64,000 bases of DNA from Hydractinia symbiolongicarpus (GCF_029227915.1 NC_079883.1:8866001-8930000), one strand, 5' to 3'. Shown: positions 38,401 to 54,481, counted from the stretch's first letter. Numbers and translations are program-made. Notes: a model not told the origin generated them from the letters alone.

Positions 38401-38888
38401 GACTTCTGTGAGTGAATTTTTTTACTGTGGTCTAATAAAAAAGTCGAAACGCAGTGCCCAATATATGAATTGCTCCTAATAGCCGGAAACAGGCCGTGTC
38501 GATGATGTAGGCCGACATACGCAACGCAAACCAAAGAACGCTTTATGAAAATCCTAACACGAGCGCGGAAGAAGCCCAAATTAACAGACTAGATGTAATG
38601 CTGAAGACCTCAAACTCCAGCAGCTTCTCTTGCAGACTATTGCGTCGTACTACAAATAAAAATTAACATGCTTTCGCATAGTCGCGGCACCCAAAACGGA
38701 CATTATACGATGTACAGAAACACACATTTCTGTTTTCGCGCCAAATCAATTCCCGGGAGTGGTACTTTTACGTCCGCATACTTCGCACCGTCTTAAATTA
38801 TATCTCATTTACACGGTAATGTTTAGTATACTTCTACTGTGATAACAAGCATCGTTTATCGTTGGATTGTTGTAAGAAAACATTAAAA

Positions 38889-39440
38889 ATGAGTGAAGCA
38901 GCTTCTCCAAAGAAAATCGCACCCAAGAAGAAACCTGCTGCAAAGAAGACAGCTGATCACCCTAAATATGTGGACATGATCAAGGCTGCTATCGCTACCC
39001 TAAAGGAACGCGGTGGTTCATCTCGCCAAGCTATTACAAAATATATTCATGCAAATTACAAAGTTGCTGAAAACTCAGATCATCATCTGAAAATGGCTCT
39101 TAAACGAGGAGTAACATCAGGCGATTTGATTCAAACTAAAGGCACTGGTGCTTCTGGATCATTCAAGCTAGGTCAGGTAAAAAAAGAAAAACCTAAGAAA
39201 AAGGCCGCAGCAAAAAAGCCAACGGCAAAGAAGCCTACTGCAAAGAAAAGTACACCAAAAAAGAAGCCAGCAAAGAAGAGCACGCCAAAGAAAGCAGCAA
39301 AGAAGCCTGCCACAAAGAAAGCCTCGGCTAAGAAACCAGCAGCTAAGAAACCCACAAAGAAGCCTGTTGCTAAAAAACCTGCAGCAAAGAAGGTCAAAAA
39401 GACTCCCAAAAAGGCAGCAAAGAAGACCGCAAAAAAATAA
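38889..39440 (+). CDS. H1: Linker histone H1 (unit A4)
   Basis: Intact 183 residues. Stem-loop at 39473-39488. Its upstream region is A-type and complete to 38391, keeping the E2F-type site, but no tRNA lies behind it. Confidence 0.98.
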   Translation: MSEAASPKKIAPKKKPAAKKTADHPKYVDMIKAAIATLKERGGSSRQAITKYIHANYKVAENSDHHLKMALKRGVTSGDLIQTKGTGASGSFKLGQVKKEKPKKKAAAKKPTAKKPTAKKSTPKKKPAKKSTPKKAAKKPATKKASAKKPAAKKPTKKPVAKKPAAKKVKKTPKKAAKKTAKK

Positions 39441-39801
39441 TTTGTGTGTATCTGGCTATTACATTAACAAACGGCTATTTTTATAGCCACACATTTACAA
39501 AAAAACATTATCTTGGTACAAAGTTAAACTTGTTTAAGTCACTTAAACAGTTAAAAAAGAGTAAATTTAAGATTAGATTCCCTAAGTTTAAGTATTTTCG
39601 TTTTTAAATTTCTTATTTTCTTGCTTTTACTTTTCTTGCCCTTCATATTTTTAACATTGTCAAACTTTATGTAGCATAAAATTTTTATGTAGCATAAAAT
39701 TTAAACAGAAAGCAGGACAAAGTTTGATATAAAAAGCTAGCCGTAATATTTTTTATGGATGTGTGGCTATAAAAATAGCCGTTTTTTGTTTGGTAAGATG
39801 C

Positions 39802-40215
<414 letters not shown>

Positions 40216-40693
40216 TTAAGAAGTCGATGTAGTACGGATACACAAGACGGTCTAAAATGCACTATCGCGCCAAAGTTTTATTTCTCATATTGATTGACAG
40301 CTAAGGTTCAAAACAAACCATTTGATTGGTGCTAAGAAAGTAATTTCTGATTGGCTGCATAATGACATTACGCTCATTACTTTAACATTTTTATAAAATC
40401 TGTGTTTTTTGGCTACGGGAAAACGGCTGTATCTTCTGATACACAAAAGCTTTTGACTTTTTTTTTTTTTAGTAAGTAGCAGAAGGTTTGGCGAATTCCA
40501 ACGATGCCAAATTTATTGCCTTACTGAAACATTAAGACCACGAATTTTTAAAAAAACTACAGTTTTACTTAAAAAAATGTACAAAATGTTCGGAACATTT
40601 TGTAATGACGCAACTCTATTGGTTAATTAGGGTGTTTCCACGAGCAGTAGGTAATTTTATGGCCTCTTTTTAAAGCTGTCTGAATTCTGTTAA

Positions 40694-41050
<357 letters not shown>

Positions 41051-41510
41051 GCGTTGTCATTGCTCAACAAAAACGGCTATTTTTATAGCCACAAATCTTT
41101 TAAAACATTACTTTGTGCACGCTTCCAAATTACACAATGTGTAAAGTCTTGTCACAGTTACATTTATTGCTATACGATACTATGTCATATATGACACAAA
41201 AAAAATTTAGAAATACTTTGTAGGGTTAATTTGCCTGGGAGTGTTTCCGTGAAAAGCTGGGTTAAGTTAAATGTAAGCAATAACATGGATCAATGTACTT
41301 GTCTTTTCTGCAAGTACAGCTAATAATACGTATGAAAAGTGAAGCTAATCCACACACACATGGGGAAGTATTTTAAATGTAGGCTAGTGTTCTTAAGCAC
41401 ATTATTTAGAAGTTTTATTAACTTCGGTTAACTTGTAGTGACGCCAAGTAAATGTTTTTTTAAAGATGTGTGGTCTTAAAAAAGACCGTTTGTGTTTGGT
41501 AGACGTTGGT

Positions 41511-41915
41511 TTACTTGCTGCTTGTGTATTTTGTGACGGCTTTTGTTCCTTCACTGACTGCGTGTTTTGCAAGTTCTCCAGGCAAGAGAAGACGTACTGC
41601 GGTTTGAATTTCACGAGAAGAGATGGTCGACTTTTTGTTTTGAAGAGCCAAACGCGAAGCTTCGGAAGCAATGCGCTCAAAGATGTCGTTGACAAATGAG
41701 TTCATGATGCTCATAGCTTTGCTTGAAACTCCGACATCTGGGTGAACTTGTTTCAAAACATTGTAGATGTAAATAGCATAACTTTCCTTTCTCTTTCTCT
41801 TGCGTTTCTTTTCACCAGTTCCACCAATCTTTCCTCCTTTTTTGCCGGCTCTTTTTTCACCTTTCTTGGCTACTTTAGGTGCCTGTTTTCCTCCTTTAGC
41901 TGCTGCGTCAGACAT
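41511..41915 (-). CDS. H2B: Histone H2B (unit A4)
   Basis: 134 residues, intact. Stem-loop at 41472-41487. It is the first complete H2B to the right of the 38390 deletion junction. Confidence 0.99.
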   Translation of the reverse strand: MSDAAAKGGKQAPKVAKKGEKRAGKKGGKIGGTGEKKRKRKRKESYAIYIYNVLKQVHPDVGVSSKAMSIMNSFVNDIFERIASEASRLALQNKKSTISSREIQTAVRLLLPGELAKHAVSEGTKAVTKYTSSK

Positions 41916-42199
41916 GGTTAAAAATTTTTGCTACTTAACTTGTAAATAAGCATTAAACTGCAAGTCAAAACTTTTTGTTTATAAGTAAAAAAATCGGATC
42001 GAATTCGATCCGAAAACGCCGATACGCAATTTAATTGGTTAAAAAAAAAATCTTTTGTTTAATACTTAATTATGATTGGTTAAAAAAACATGATTTCGAT
42101 CCTATTTTTATGATGAAAAAACGAGTAAAGTTTATTTCGTTAACACTTACGTTAAATATTCGTACGTTTTTGTATTAACTTACAAATCAAATCGCAGTT

Positions 42200-42580
42200 A
42201 TGTCTGGACGTGGAAAAGGTGGAAAAGCTAAGGCTAAAGCCAAGACAAGATCCTCAAGAGCTGGACTTCAATTTCCAGTCGGTAGAGTGCATAGATTCCT
42301 TCGTAGAGGGCACTATGCTAACCGAATTGGATCTGGAGCACCAGTTTACTTAGCAGCCGTCTTGGAATATTTATCTGCTGAGATATTGGAGTTGGCTGGT
42401 AACGCAGCAAGAGACAACAAAAAAGCTAGGATTATTCCAAGACATTTACAATTGGCTGTTCGTAATGATGAAGAATTAAACAAACTTTTGAGCGGTGTAA
42501 CCATTGCAGCTGGTGGTGTTTTGCCAAACATTCAAGCTGTCTTACTCCCAAAGAAGAACGACAAAGGACAGAAGAAGTAA
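42200..42580 (+). CDS. H2A: Histone H2A (unit A5)
   Basis: Intact 126 residues. Stem-loop at 42603-42618. Confidence 0.99.
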   Translation: MSGRGKGGKAKAKAKTRSSRAGLQFPVGRVHRFLRRGHYANRIGSGAPVYLAAVLEYLSAEILELAGNAARDNKKARIIPRHLQLAVRNDEELNKLLSGVTIAAGGVLPNIQAVLLPKKNDKGQKK

Positions 42581-42777
42581 ACCGCTACACTCAGAAAACA
42601 ACGGCTATTTTTATAGCCACACATCTTTAAAAAAACATTGTTTTTTTCACAAAACTATAACCTTAAAGTCTAATAGATAATCCATGCATACGCCTTGTCC
42701 TAAGTAACTCAAAGAAATTAAATAAAAAAATTTGATCACAACGTCAAAATAAATTGCACGTATTTGCACCTACTAAT

Positions 42778-42897
42778 GTCTACGGCCATACCACGATGAA
42801 CACACCCGTTCTCGTCTGATCACGGAAGTTAAGCATCGTCGGGCCGGGATAGTACTTGGATGGGGGACCGCCTGGGAACTCCCGGTGTCGTAGGCTT
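42778..42897 (+). rRNA. 5S: 5S rRNA (unit A5)
   Basis: Same 5S sequence with A-type flanks. Confidence 0.98.
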
Positions 42898-43223
42898 TTC
42901 ATTTTCATTTGCTGTGATATATTTCTTGTTATAACAATTAAGGAACGTGGCGGTTGTTGAAAGTGTTTCCTATGACATTTTCCTACGACATTTTCAGGTG
43001 ATAGTACGAGAAAAAAGAGCTTTCAAATGCATACAAACTCGATCTATTGCCGATCATCCAATAACCCTGACGGAATGGCAAATAAAATAAAATTCCGCCG
43101 CCTTCCGAGGACTTATATCGCAATCACGTTTCGTAACAGCCAAGCGAGGTTTTACCTTAGCGTTTAAGTCACCACCGACATTTGGCCGCGCAACTTTTCT
43201 AAGCTCATTCATTTTGACTTAAG

Positions 43224-43389
43224 GAGGGGGCGAGCGCGGACGCAGGCCCCCACTACCAGAAATTGTACGGTCGAGTTACTGACGTTTGCAGTAATCGCAG
43301 AGGTCAGCCCAAGCGTAGTGCAATGCAAGAGCCTCACTCTGGAAGAAAACCCTCATTGATCAGTCTTTACTTCCCCGTCAGGTATGTAT
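43224..43389 (-). ncRNA. U1: U1 snRNA variant, U5-to-A in donor-pairing end (unit A5)
   Basis: The 5' end reads ATACATACCTG instead of ATACTTACCTG (plus strand A-to-T at 43385). Position 5 of U1 is normally pseudouridine and pairs with intron position +4. An A there would favour U at +4. The rest of the molecule, its Sm site and its flanks look normal, so the gene should be transcribed. It is the only copy of eleven with this change. It could be a mild variant U1, a silent mutant or a base-call error. Confidence 0.93.
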
Positions 43390-43581
43390 GAGTTGGAACT
43401 GCACCGTAGCATGAGGGTACCCTTCAAAGTTTGTTAATGCTTGTGGCTTGAGTGTGTTATAAACTGCCGTGTCGCGGGGCATAGGCTGTATTCTCCCCCA
43501 GTGTACGCGTTTTGTTCCCGCCGTAGACTATGCAGAGTGCCGTCGGAAAGAGGACTGCTATTATTCTTTTATTGCTTATGT

Positions 43582-43766
43582 GGGCCGCCATCGGTAATAG
43601 TGCAACACCAAGGCAACCCGTGGTCACGGCGTGAATGAATCCACCTCCATGACCCAAGGCCAAAAATCAGATTAATATACTGACCATTCAGAGAATGGCC
43701 TACCAGATATTAAACTGATAAGAACAGATACTACACTTGATCTTAGCCATTAGGCCGAGAAGCGAT
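43582..43766 (-). ncRNA. U2: U2 snRNA (unit A5)
   Basis: Full-length copy, no private change seen. Confidence 0.96.
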
Positions 43767-44088
43767 AAAGAACAAGCGTTGCCATGATAGGCATCGTCCA
43801 CACACCGTAACTGCTTGTGGAGCATGTCACGTTACTGTAAAGCTTACAACTGTCACCGCGTACGGATGGACGGCGACATAGTAAAAATCACGGCTGTTGA
43901 TTTAGCCGTAGGATGGAGAGCGACTGTAGCGAGTGGATGGTAACTTACATGAATGCTAACAAAGGCGACGATACTAAGTGCGTGATATTACTTTCCAATA
44001 TGTCTGCGTACATTCCGTTTATCAACGCATTACGCCAGAACGTGCGCGCGCGTTACACAGTAGACCATGCAGCCGAAATGCGACAGTG

Positions 44089-44161
44089 CGACCCTGCCAG
44101 GAGTCGAACCTGGAATCCCCTGATTCGTAGTCAGATGCCTTATCCATTGGGCCACAGGGCC
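44089..44161 (-). tRNA. trnR-ACG: tRNA-Arg(ACG), unit A5
   Basis: A-type, with G1 and a normal acceptor stem. Confidence 0.97.
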
Positions 44162-44740
44162 ATGCTTATGACTTCGCCCCATCGTCATTTTGGCTTGCGC
44201 ATTCGTTTTACTTACGACAGAATTCTTCGTGTTTGTAGCCATGAAAGAAAGGGACTTCTGTGAGTGAATTTTTTTACTGTGGTCTAATAAAAAAGTCGAA
44301 ACGCAGTGCCCAATATATGAATTGCTCCTAATAGCCGGAAACAGGCCGTGTCGATGATGTAGGCCGACATACGCAACGCAAACCAAAGAACGCTTTATGA
44401 AAATCCTAACACGAGCGCGGAAGAAGCCCAAATTAACAGACTAGATGTAATGCTGAAGACCTCAAACTCCAGCAGCTTCTCTTGCAGACTATTGCGTCGT
44501 ACTACAAATAAAAATTAACATGCTTTCGCATAGTCGCGGCACCCAAAACGGACATTATACGATGTACAGAAACACACATTTCTGTTTTCGCGCCAAATCA
44601 ATTCCCGGGAGTGGTACTTTTACGTCCGCATACTTCGCACCGTCTTAAATTATATCTCATTTACACGGTAATGTTTAGTATACTTCTACTGTGATAACAA
44701 GCATCGTTTATCGTTGGATTGTTGTAAGAAAACATTAAAA

Positions 44741-45292
44741 ATGAGTGAAGCAGCTTCTCCAAAGAAAATCGCACCCAAGAAGAAACCTGCTGCAAAGAAG
44801 ACAGCTGATCACCCTAAATATGTGGACATGATCAAGGCTGCTATCGCTACCCTAAAGGAACGCGGTGGTTCATCTCGCCAAGCTATTACAAAATATATTC
44901 ATGCAAATTACAAAGTTGCTGAAAACTCAGATCATCATCTGAAAATGGCTCTTAAACGAGGAGTAACATCAGGCGATTTGATTCAAACTAAAGGCACTGG
45001 TGCTTCTGGATCATTCAAGCTAGGTCAGGTAAAAAAAGAAAAACCTAAGAAAAAGGCCGCAGCAAAAAAGCCAACGGCAAAGAAGCCTACTGCAAAGAAA
45101 AGTACACCAAAAAAGAAGCCAGCAAAGAAGAGCACGCCAAAGAAAGCAGCAAAGAAGCCTGCCACAAAGAAAGCCTCGGCTAAGAAACCAGCAGCTAAGA
45201 AACCCACAAAGAAGCCTGTTGCTAAAAAACCTGCAGCAAAGAAGGTCAAAAAGACTCCCAAAAAGGCAGCAAAGAAGACCGCAAAAAAATAA
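44741..45292 (+). CDS. H1: Linker histone H1 (unit A5)
   Basis: Intact 183 residues. Stem-loop at 45325-45340. Confidence 0.98.
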   Translation: MSEAASPKKIAPKKKPAAKKTADHPKYVDMIKAAIATLKERGGSSRQAITKYIHANYKVAENSDHHLKMALKRGVTSGDLIQTKGTGASGSFKLGQVKKEKPKKKAAAKKPTAKKPTAKKSTPKKKPAKKSTPKKAAKKPATKKASAKKPAAKKPTKKPVAKKPAAKKVKKTPKKAAKKTAKK

Positions 45293-45653
45293 TTTGTGTG
45301 TATCTGGCTATTACATTAACAAACGGCTATTTTTATAGCCACACATTTACAAAAAAACATTATCTTGGTACAAAGTTAAACTTGTTTAAGTCACTTAAAC
45401 AGTTAAAAAAGAGTAAATTTAAGATTAGATTCCCTAAGTTTAAGTATTTTCGTTTTTAAATTTCTTATTTTCTTGCTTTTACTTTTCTTGCCCTTCATAT
45501 TTTTAACATTGTCAAACTTTATGTAGCATAAAATTTTTATGTAGCATAAAATTTAAACAGAAAGCAGGACAAAGTTTGATATAAAAAGCTAGCCGTAATA
45601 TTTTTTATGGATGTGTGGCTATAAAAATAGCCGTTTTTTGTTTGGTAAGATGC

Positions 45654-46067
<414 letters not shown>

Positions 46068-46545
46068 TTAAGAAGTCGATGTAGTACGGATACACAAGAC
46101 GGTCTAAAATGCACTATCGCGCCAAAGTTTTATTTCTCATATTGATTGACAGCTAAGGTTCAAAACAAACCATTTGATTGGTGCTAAGAAAGTAATTTCT
46201 GATTGGCTGCATAATGACATTACGCTCATTACTTTAACATTTTTATAAAATCTGTGTTTTTTGGCTACGGGAAAACGGCTGTATCTTCTGATACACAAAA
46301 GCTTTTGACTTTTTTTTTTTTTAGTAAGTAGCAGAAGGTTTGGCGAATTCCAACGATGCCAAATTTATTGCCTTACTGAAACATTAAGACCACGAATTTT
46401 TAAAAAAACTACAGTTTTACTTAAAAAAATGTACAAAATGTTCGGAACATTTTGTAATGACGCAACTCTATTGGTTAATTAGGGTGTTTCCACGAGCAGT
46501 AGGTAATTTTATGGCCTCTTTTTAAAGCTGTCTGAATTCTGTTAA

Positions 46546-46902
<357 letters not shown>

Positions 46903-47362
46903 GCGTTGTCATTGCTCAACAAAAACGGCTATTTTTATAGCCACAAATCTTTTAAAACATTACTTTGTGCACGCTTCCAAATTACACAATGTGTAAAGTC
47001 TTGTCACAGTTACATTTATTGCTATACGATACTATGTCATATATGACACAAAAAAAATTTAGAAATACTTTGTAGGGTTAATTTGCCTGGGAGTGTTTCC
47101 GTGAAAAGCTGGGTTAAGTTAAATGTAAGCAATAACATGGATCAATGTACTTGTCTTTTCTGCAAGTACAGCTAATAATACGTATGAAAAGTGAAGCTAA
47201 TCCACACACACATGGGGAAGTATTTTAAATGTAGGCTAGTGTTCTTAAGCACATTATTTAGAAGTTTTATTAACTTCGGTTAACTTGTAGTGACGCCAAG
47301 TAAATGTTTTTTTAAAGATGTGTGGTCTTAAAAAAGACCGTTTGTGTTTGGTAGACGTTGGT

Positions 47363-47767
47363 TTACTTGCTGCTTGTGTATTTTGTGACGGCTTTTGTTC
47401 CTTCACTGACTGCGTGTTTTGCAAGTTCTCCAGGCAAGAGAAGACGTACTGCGGTTTGAATTTCACGAGAAGAGATGGTCGACTTTTTGTTTTGAAGAGC
47501 CAAACGCGAAGCTTCGGAAGCAATGCGCTCAAAGATGTCGTTGACAAATGAGTTCATGATGCTCATAGCTTTGCTTGAAACTCCGACATCTGGGTGAACT
47601 TGTTTCAAAACATTGTAGATGTAAATAGCATAACTTTCCTTTCTCTTTCTCTTGCGTTTCTTTTCACCAGTTCCACCAATCTTTCCTCCTTTTTTGCCGG
47701 CTCTTTTTTCACCTTTCTTGGCTACTTTAGGTGCCTGTTTTCCTCCTTTAGCTGCTGCGTCAGACAT
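47363..47767 (-). CDS. H2B: Histone H2B (unit A5)
   Basis: 134 residues, intact. Stem-loop at 47324-47339. Shared promoter with H2A at 47768-48051. Confidence 0.99.
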   Translation of the reverse strand: MSDAAAKGGKQAPKVAKKGEKRAGKKGGKIGGTGEKKRKRKRKESYAIYIYNVLKQVHPDVGVSSKAMSIMNSFVNDIFERIASEASRLALQNKKSTISSREIQTAVRLLLPGELAKHAVSEGTKAVTKYTSSK

Positions 47768-48051
47768 GGTTAAAAATTTTTGCTACTTAACTTGTAAATA
47801 AGCATTAAACTGCAAGTCAAAACTTTTTGTTTATAAGTAAAAAAATCGGATCGAATTCGATCCGAAAACGCCGATACGCAATTTAATTGGTTAAAAAAAA
47901 AATCTTTTGTTTAATACTTAATTATGATTGGTTAAAAAAACATGATTTCGATCCTATTTTTATGATGAAAAAACGAGTAAAGTTTATTTCGTTAACACTT
48001 ACGTTAAATATTCGTACGTTTTTGTATTAACTTACAAATCAAATCGCAGTT

Positions 48052-48432
48052 ATGTCTGGACGTGGAAAAGGTGGAAAAGCTAAGGCTAAAGCCAAGACAA
48101 GATCCTCAAGAGCTGGACTTCAATTTCCAGTCGGTAGAGTGCATAGATTCCTTCGTAGAGGGCACTATGCTAACCGAATTGGATCTGGAGCACCAGTTTA
48201 CTTAGCAGCCGTCTTGGAATATTTATCTGCTGAGATATTGGAGTTGGCTGGTAACGCAGCAAGAGACAACAAAAAAGCTAGGATTATTCCAAGACATTTA
48301 CAATTGGCTGTTCGTAATGATGAAGAATTAAACAAACTTTTGAGCGGTGTAACCATTGCAGCTGGTGGTGTTTTGCCAAACATTCAAGCTGTCTTACTCC
48401 CAAAGAAGAACGACAAAGGACAGAAGAAGTAA
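48052..48432 (+). CDS. H2A: Histone H2A (unit A6)
   Basis: Intact 126 residues. Stem-loop at 48455-48470. Confidence 0.99.
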   Translation: MSGRGKGGKAKAKAKTRSSRAGLQFPVGRVHRFLRRGHYANRIGSGAPVYLAAVLEYLSAEILELAGNAARDNKKARIIPRHLQLAVRNDEELNKLLSGVTIAAGGVLPNIQAVLLPKKNDKGQKK

Positions 48433-48629
48433 ACCGCTACACTCAGAAAACAACGGCTATTTTTATAGCCACACATCTTTAAAAAAACATTGTTTTTTTC
48501 ACAAAACTATAACCTTAAAGTCTAATAGATAATCCATGCATACGCCTTGTCCTAAGTAACTCAAAGAAATTAAATAAAAAAATTTGATCACAACGTCAAA
48601 ATAAATTGCACGTATTTGCACCTACTAAT

Positions 48630-48749
48630 GTCTACGGCCATACCACGATGAACACACCCGTTCTCGTCTGATCACGGAAGTTAAGCATCGTCGGGCCGGG
48701 ATAGTACTTGGATGGGGGACCGCCTGGGAACTCCCGGTGTCGTAGGCTT
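48630..48749 (+). rRNA. 5S: 5S rRNA (unit A6)
   Basis: Same 5S sequence with A-type flanks. Confidence 0.98.
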
Positions 48750-49075
48750 TTCATTTTCATTTGCTGTGATATATTTCTTGTTATAACAATTAAGGAACGT
48801 GGCGGTTGTTGAAAGTGTTTCCTATGACATTTTCCTACGACATTTTCAGGTGATAGTACGAGAAAAAAGAGCTTTCAAATGCATACAAACTCGATCTATT
48901 GCCGATCATCCAATAACCCTGACGGAATGGCAAATAAAATAAAATTCCGCCGCCTTCCGAGGACTTATATCGCAATCACGTTTCGTAACAGCCAAGCGAG
49001 GTTTTACCTTAGCGTTTAAGTCACCACCGACATTTGGCCGCGCAACTTTTCTAAGCTCATTCATTTTGACTTAAG

Positions 49076-49241
49076 GAGGGGGCGAGCGCGGACGCAGGCC
49101 CCCACTACCAGAAATTGTACGGTCGAGTTACTGACGTTTGCAGTAATCGCAGAGGTCAGCCCAAGCGTAGTGCAATGCAAGAGCCTCACTCTGGAAGAAA
49201 ACCCTCATTGATCAGTCTTTACTTCCCCGTCAGGTAAGTAT
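49076..49241 (-). ncRNA. U1: U1 snRNA (unit A6)
   Basis: Full-length copy with intact ATACTTACCTG. Confidence 0.96.
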
Positions 49242-49433
49242 GAGTTGGAACTGCACCGTAGCATGAGGGTACCCTTCAAAGTTTGTTAATGCTTGTGGCT
49301 TGAGTGTGTTATAAACTGCCGTGTCGCGGGGCATAGGCTGTATTCTCCCCCAGTGTACGCGTTTTGTTCCCGCCGTAGACTATGCAGAGTGCCGTCGGAA
49401 AGAGGACTGCTATTATTCTTTTATTGCTTATGT

Positions 49434-49618
49434 GGGCCGCCATCGGTAATAGTGCAACACCAAGGCAACCCGTGGTCACGGCGTGAATGAATCCACCTCC
49501 ATGACCCAAGGCCAAAAATCAGATTAATATACTGACCATTCAGAGAATGGCCTACCAGATATTAAACTGATAAGAACAGATACTACACTTGATCTTAGCC
49601 ATTAGGCCGAGAAGCGAT
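49434..49618 (-). ncRNA. U2: U2 snRNA (unit A6)
   Basis: Full-length copy, no private change seen. Confidence 0.96.
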
Positions 49619-49940
49619 AAAGAACAAGCGTTGCCATGATAGGCATCGTCCACACACCGTAACTGCTTGTGGAGCATGTCACGTTACTGTAAAGCTTACA
49701 ACTGTCACCGCGTACGGATGGACGGCGACATAGTAAAAATCACGGCTGTTGATTTAGCCGTAGGATGGAGAGCGACTGTAGCGAGTGGATGGTAACTTAC
49801 ATGAATGCTAACAAAGGCGACGATACTAAGTGCGTGATATTACTTTCCAATATGTCTGCGTACATTCCGTTTATCAACGCATTACGCCAGAACGTGCGCG
49901 CGCGTTACACAGTAGACCATGCAGCCGAAATGCGACAGTG

Positions 49941-50013
49941 CGACCCTGCCAGGAGTCGAACCTGGAATCCCCTGATTCGTAGTCAGATGCCTTATCCATT
50001 GGGCCACAGGGCC
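49941..50013 (-). tRNA. trnR-ACG: tRNA-Arg(ACG), unit A6
   Basis: A-type, normal acceptor stem. Confidence 0.97.
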
Positions 50014-50592
50014 ATGCTTATGACTTCGCCCCATCGTCATTTTGGCTTGCGCATTCGTTTTACTTACGACAGAATTCTTCGTGTTTGTAGCCATGAAAGA
50101 AAGGGACTTCTGTGAGTGAATTTTTTTACTGTGGTCTAATAAAAAAGTCGAAACGCAGTGCCCAATATATGAATTGCTCCTAATAGCCGGAAACAGGCCG
50201 TGTCGATGATGTAGGCCGACATACGCAACGCAAACCAAAGAACGCTTTATGAAAATCCTAACACGAGCGCGGAAGAAGCCCAAATTAACAGACTAGATGT
50301 AATGCTGAAGACCTCAAACTCCAGCAGCTTCTCTTGCAGACTATTGCGTCGTACTACAAATAAAAATTAACATGCTTTCGCATAGTCGCGGCACCCAAAA
50401 CGGACATTATACGATGTACAGAAACACACATTTCTGTTTTCGCGCCAAATCAATTCCCGGGAGTGGTACTTTTACGTCCGCATACTTCGCACCGTCTTAA
50501 ATTATATCTCATTTACACGGTAATGTTTAGTATACTTCTACTGTGATAACAAGCATCGTTTATCGTTGGATTGTTGTAAGAAAACATTAAAA

Positions 50593-51144
50593 ATGAGTGA
50601 AGCAGCTTCTCCAAAGAAAATCGCACCCAAGAAGAAACCTGCTGCAAAGAAGACAGCTGATCACCCTAAATATGTGGACATGATCAAGGCTGCTATCGCT
50701 ACCCTAAAGGAACGCGGTGGTTCATCTCGCCAAGCTATTACAAAATATATTCATGCAAATTACAAAGTTGCTGAAAACTCAGATCATCATCTGAAAATGG
50801 CTCTTAAACGAGGAGTAACATCAGGCGATTTGATTCAAACTAAAGGCACTGGTGCTTCTGGATCATTCAAGCTAGGTCAGGTAAAAAAAGAAAAACCTAA
50901 GAAAAAGGCCGCAGCAAAAAAGCCAACGGCAAAGAAGCCTACTGCAAAGAAAAGTACACCAAAAAAGAAGCCAGCAAAGAAGAGCACGCCAAAGAAAGCA
51001 GCAAAGAAGCCTGCCACAAAGAAAGCCTCGGCTAAGAAACCAGCAGCTAAGAAACCCACAAAGAAGCCTGTTGCTAAAAAACCTGCAGCAAAGAAGGTCA
51101 AAAAGACTCCCAAAAAGGCAGCAAAGAAGACCGCAAAAAAATAA
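50593..51144 (+). CDS. H1: Linker histone H1 (unit A6)
   Basis: Intact 183 residues. Stem-loop at 51177-51192. Confidence 0.98.
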   Translation: MSEAASPKKIAPKKKPAAKKTADHPKYVDMIKAAIATLKERGGSSRQAITKYIHANYKVAENSDHHLKMALKRGVTSGDLIQTKGTGASGSFKLGQVKKEKPKKKAAAKKPTAKKPTAKKSTPKKKPAKKSTPKKAAKKPATKKASAKKPAAKKPTKKPVAKKPAAKKVKKTPKKAAKKTAKK

Positions 51145-51505
51145 TTTGTGTGTATCTGGCTATTACATTAACAAACGGCTATTTTTATAGCCACACATTT
51201 ACAAAAAAACATTATCTTGGTACAAAGTTAAACTTGTTTAAGTCACTTAAACAGTTAAAAAAGAGTAAATTTAAGATTAGATTCCCTAAGTTTAAGTATT
51301 TTCGTTTTTAAATTTCTTATTTTCTTGCTTTTACTTTTCTTGCCCTTCATATTTTTAACATTGTCAAACTTTATGTAGCATAAAATTTTTATGTAGCATA
51401 AAATTTAAACAGAAAGCAGGACAAAGTTTGATATAAAAAGCTAGCCGTAATATTTTTTATGGATGTGTGGCTATAAAAATAGCCGTTTTTTGTTTGGTAA
51501 GATGC

Positions 51506-51919
<414 letters not shown>

Positions 51920-52443
51920 TTAAGAAGTCGATGTAGTACGGATACACAAGACGGTCTAAAATGCACTATCGCGCCAAAGTTTTATTTCTCATATTGATTG
52001 ACAGCTAAGGTTCAAAACAAACCATTTGATTGGTGCTAAGAAAGTAATTTCTGATTGGCTGCATAATGACATTACGCTCATTACTTTAACATTTTTATAA
52101 AATCTGTGTTTTTTGGCTACGGGAAAACGGCTGTATCTTCTGATACACAAAAGCTTTTGACTTTTTTTTTTTTTTAGTAAGTAGCAGAAGGTTTGGCGAA
52201 TTCCAACGATGCCAAATTTATTGCCTTACTGAAACATTAAGACCACGAATTTTTAAAAAAACTACAGTTTTACTTAAAAAAATGTACAAAATGTTCGGAA
52301 CATTTTGTAATGACGCAACTCTATTGGTTAATTAGGGTGTTTCCACGAGCAGTAGGTAATTTTATGGCCTCTTTTTAAAGCTGTCTGAATTCTGTTAACT
52401 CAAACGTTGTTTTTGTACTCGTTCTGTACGCAACTATATCAAT

Positions 52444-52754
<311 letters not shown>

Positions 52755-53214
52755 GCGTTGTCATTGCTCAACAAAAACGGCTATTTTTATAGCCACAAAT
52801 CTTTTAAAACATTACTTTGTGCACGCTTCCAAATTACACAATGTGTAAAGTCTTGTCACAGTTACATTTATTGCTATACGATACTATGTCATATATGACA
52901 CAAAAAAAATTTAGAAATACTTTGTAGGGTTAATTTGCCTGGGAGTGTTTCCGTGAAAAGCTGGGTTAAGTTAAATGTAAGCAATAACATGGATCAATGT
53001 ACTTGTCTTTTCTGCAAGTACAGCTAATAATACGTATGAAAAGTGAAGCTAATCCACACACACATGGGGAAGTATTTTAAATGTAGGCTAGTGTTCTTAA
53101 GCACATTATTTAGAAGTTTTATTAACTTCGGTTAACTTGTAGTGACGCCAAGTAAATGTTTTTTTAAAGATGTGTGGTCTTAAAAAAGACCGTTTGTGTT
53201 TGGTAGACGTTGGT

Positions 53215-53619
53215 TTACTTGCTGCTTGTGTATTTTGTGACGGCTTTTGTTCCTTCACTGACTGCGTGTTTTGCAAGTTCTCCAGGCAAGAGAAGACGTA
53301 CTGCGGTTTGAATTTCACGAGAAGAGATGGTCGACTTTTTGTTTTGAAGAGCCAAACGCGAAGCTTCGGAAGCAATGCGCTCAAAGATGTCGTTGACAAA
53401 TGAGTTCATGATGCTCATAGCTTTGCTTGAAACTCCGACATCTGGGTGAACTTGTTTCAAAACATTGTAGATGTAAATAGCATAACTTTCCTTTCTCTTT
53501 CTCTTGCGTTTCTTTTCACCAGTTCCACCAATCTTTCCTCCTTTTTTGCCGGCTCTTTTTTCACCTTTCTTGGCTACTTTAGGTGCCTGTTTTCCTCCTT
53601 TAGCTGCTGCGTCAGACAT
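53215..53619 (-). CDS. H2B: Histone H2B (unit A6)
   Basis: 134 residues, intact, although the neighbouring convergent H4 in this unit is frameshifted. Stem-loop at 53176-53191. Confidence 0.99.
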   Translation of the reverse strand: MSDAAAKGGKQAPKVAKKGEKRAGKKGGKIGGTGEKKRKRKRKESYAIYIYNVLKQVHPDVGVSSKAMSIMNSFVNDIFERIASEASRLALQNKKSTISSREIQTAVRLLLPGELAKHAVSEGTKAVTKYTSSK

Positions 53620-53903
53620 GGTTAAAAATTTTTGCTACTTAACTTGTAAATAAGCATTAAACTGCAAGTCAAAACTTTTTGTTTATAAGTAAAAAAATCG
53701 GATCGAATTCGATCCGAAAACGCCGATACGCAATTTAATTGGTTAAAAAAAAAATCTTTTGTTTAATACTTAATTATGATTGGTTAAAAAAACATGATTT
53801 CGATCCTATTTTTATGATGAAAAAACGAGTAAAGTTTATTTCGTTAACACTTACGTTAAATATTCGTACGTTTTTGTATTAACTTACAAATCAAATCGCA
53901 GTT

Positions 53904-54284
53904 ATGTCTGGACGTGGAAAAGGTGGAAAAGCTAAGGCTAAAGCCAAGACAAGATCCTCAAGAGCTGGACTTCAATTTCCAGTCGGTAGAGTGCATAGAT
54001 TCCTTCGTAGAGGGCACTATGCTAACCGAATTGGATCTGGAGCACCAGTTTACTTAGCAGCCGTCTTGGAATATTTATCTGCTGAGATATTGGAGTTGGC
54101 TGGTAACGCAGCAAGAGACAACAAAAAAGCTAGGATTATTCCAAGACATTTACAATTGGCTGTTCGTAATGATGAAGAATTAAACAAACTTTTGAGCGGT
54201 GTAACCATTGCAGCTGGTGGTGTTTTGCCAAACATTCAAGCTGTCTTACTCCCAAAGAAGAACGACAAAGGACAGAAGAAGTAA
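53904..54284 (+). CDS. H2A: Histone H2A (unit A7)
   Basis: Intact 126 residues. Stem-loop at 54307-54322. Confidence 0.99.
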   Translation: MSGRGKGGKAKAKAKTRSSRAGLQFPVGRVHRFLRRGHYANRIGSGAPVYLAAVLEYLSAEILELAGNAARDNKKARIIPRHLQLAVRNDEELNKLLSGVTIAAGGVLPNIQAVLLPKKNDKGQKK

Positions 54285-54481
54285 ACCGCTACACTCAGAA
54301 AACAACGGCTATTTTTATAGCCACACATCTTTAAAAAAACATTGTTTTTTTCACAAAACTATAACCTTAAAGTCTAATAGATAATCCATGCATACGCCTT
54401 GTCCTAAGTAACTCAAAGAAATTAAATAAAAAAATTTGATCACAACGTCAAAATAAATTGCACGTATTTGCACCTACTAAT

